Part shown: in pieces, positions 11,401 through 11,782 of the stretch | How positions within the stretch are numbered: position 1 is the first letter of the stretch | Layout of the letters: each line of letters opens with the position of its first letter | Source: an archaeon | Lineage (GTDB): Archaea; Methanobacteriota; Methanobacteria; Methanobacteriales; Methanobacteriaceae | NCBI GenBank assembly: GCA_024409165.1 | Contig: JAKSUE010000015.1 | Span: 1 to 11,782, forward strand | DNA length: 11,782 bases | Direction: 5' to 3' | Made by a program: the position numbers and the translations under genes | Notes under the pieces: model-generated | The model's database searches: none | Seen by the model: the letters and a program-made list of their open reading frames with translations, nothing else | What the model was told of the DNA's origin: nothing

Positions 11401-11697
11401 CTAAAGATTTAATAATTTAGCACCAGAGTCTTTATAAAATTTGATCCAATATTTTTCTCTATCTTTCCATTCTGATTCTAAACATTCATCTAAATATTTT
11501 ATAATAATATTTAATTTAGACTGAAATTTAGAAAACATCCATTTATGAACAGGTTGAGATCTATATTTTTGAGAATTTGCTTTATATTTATGTTCAGAAA
11601 ATCTTTGTTTTAAACTTTGAGTTGTTACTCCAACATAACGTATTTCGTTAGGAGCATCACTCGATTGAAGAGTGTAAAAATAATACTTTTTTTCCAT
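11401..11697 (-). CDS. GIY-YIG homing endonuclease, catalytic domain, 98 aa before an in-frame TAG
   Basis: A compact GIY-YIG nuclease domain: YYFYTLQSS (residues 5-13, the GIY strand), RYVGVTTQSLKQRFSEHK (20-37, the YIG strand with catalytic Arg32 and following His), and ESEWKDREKYWIKFYKDSGAKLLNL (74-98) with Glu81 as the likely metal-binding residue. It would make a sequence-specific double-strand break in an intronless allele. It ends at TAG inside the conserved LLNL-x-x-GGxG segment. The next codons continue in the same frame into the linker and DNA-binding repeats. Either the gene is split by a nonsense codon, or TAG is read through to give about 311 residues. Upstream is AT-rich intron sequence without a Shine-Dalgarno. 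Confidence 0.92.
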   Translation of the reverse strand: MEKKYYFYTLQSSDAPNEIRYVGVTTQSLKQRFSEHKYKANSQKYRSQPVHKWMFSKFQSKLNIIIKYLDECLESEWKDREKYWIKFYKDSGAKLLNL

Positions 11698-11782
11698 AAC
11701 TATTATTAAATTTATTTTTATTAAAAATATTAAAAATTTACTATTTAAAAAAACAAAAAATAGAAAAATTAATAATAATTAA

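Larger units (their letters stand above)
10730..11782 (-). mobile_element. Group I intron carrying a homing endonuclease (5' part outside the window)
   Basis: The region interrupts a metallopeptidase gene, ends with S/P7 and P9 elements, and contains a GIY-YIG nuclease with DNA-binding repeats. This is the usual composition of a mobile phage group I intron. The endonuclease frame runs into the S element, so it is probably inserted in the loop between the two P7 strands (P8 side). The 85 bases upstream of the nuclease (11698-11782) are nearly pure A/T, hold no gene, and look like loop sequence. The 5' splice site, P1-P6, the R element and exon 1 should lie to the right of the window. Confidence 0.72.

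Noticed and set aside
1567..11403. Genome-wide recoding of TAG as an amino acid
   Set aside because: Genes ending at 1567, 2422, 5760 and 10052 use TAG at sensible ends, some abutting a tRNA or a next gene, and no suppressor tRNA is present. Only the nuclease split suggests readthrough.
1..11782. CRISPR array, IS element or prophage attachment site
   Set aside because: No regularly spaced repeats, transposase motifs or integrase/att-like duplications were seen.

Overview
This 11.8 kb window is a very AT-rich stretch in which every supported gene lies on the minus strand; transcription runs from high to low coordinates. The many tRNA genes, tightly packed small orphan genes, a small phage-type RNA ligase, a GIY-YIG homing nuclease and overlapping start/stop codons point to a large tailed dsDNA bacteriophage. 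The lack of Shine-Dalgarno sequences and the use of AT-only leaders before start codons would fit a phage of Bacteroidota (crAss-like or similar), but that is inference. No structural or replication gene is present, so placement stays open.

From the right edge, in transcription order: (1) 11782-10730 is the 3' part of a probable group I intron. It carries a GIY-YIG nuclease and a DNA-binding-repeat (NUMOD/IENR1-like) segment in the same frame, separated by one TAG codon. (2) 10729-10052 is the 3' exon of an M20/peptidase T-like metallopeptidase whose first exon lies beyond the window. (3) 10077-9463 is an orphan gene. (4) 9385-661 is the main block: 19 tRNA genes (Arg TCT, Glu CTC, Glu TTC x2, Tyr, Arg ACG, Ile GAT, His, Met CAT x2, Phe, Thr, Pro, Gly, Ser GCT, Asp, Ser TGA, Ala, Val) alternating with short cassettes of one to four small genes. 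Recognisable products are a metallophosphoesterase, a YqeY/GatB-related protein and an RNA ligase; the others are orphans, two of them predicted membrane proteins. (5) 635-1 is an orphan gene that runs off the left edge.

The layout suggests one or a few long transcripts cut at tRNAs: protein genes stop 0-20 nt before a tRNA and restart within about 30 AT-only nt after it. Four stretches inside the tRNA block (917-1019, 2939-2972, 3297-3558, 3899-4077) have no gene but contain runs of inverted repeats. They may be undescribed structured RNAs. All 19 tRNAs encode C74 but only tRNA-Asp encodes the full CCA. RNA ligase and a YqeY-like protein inside the array fit a module for keeping tRNAs usable during infection, an inference from known RNA ligase and GatB/YqeY biology.
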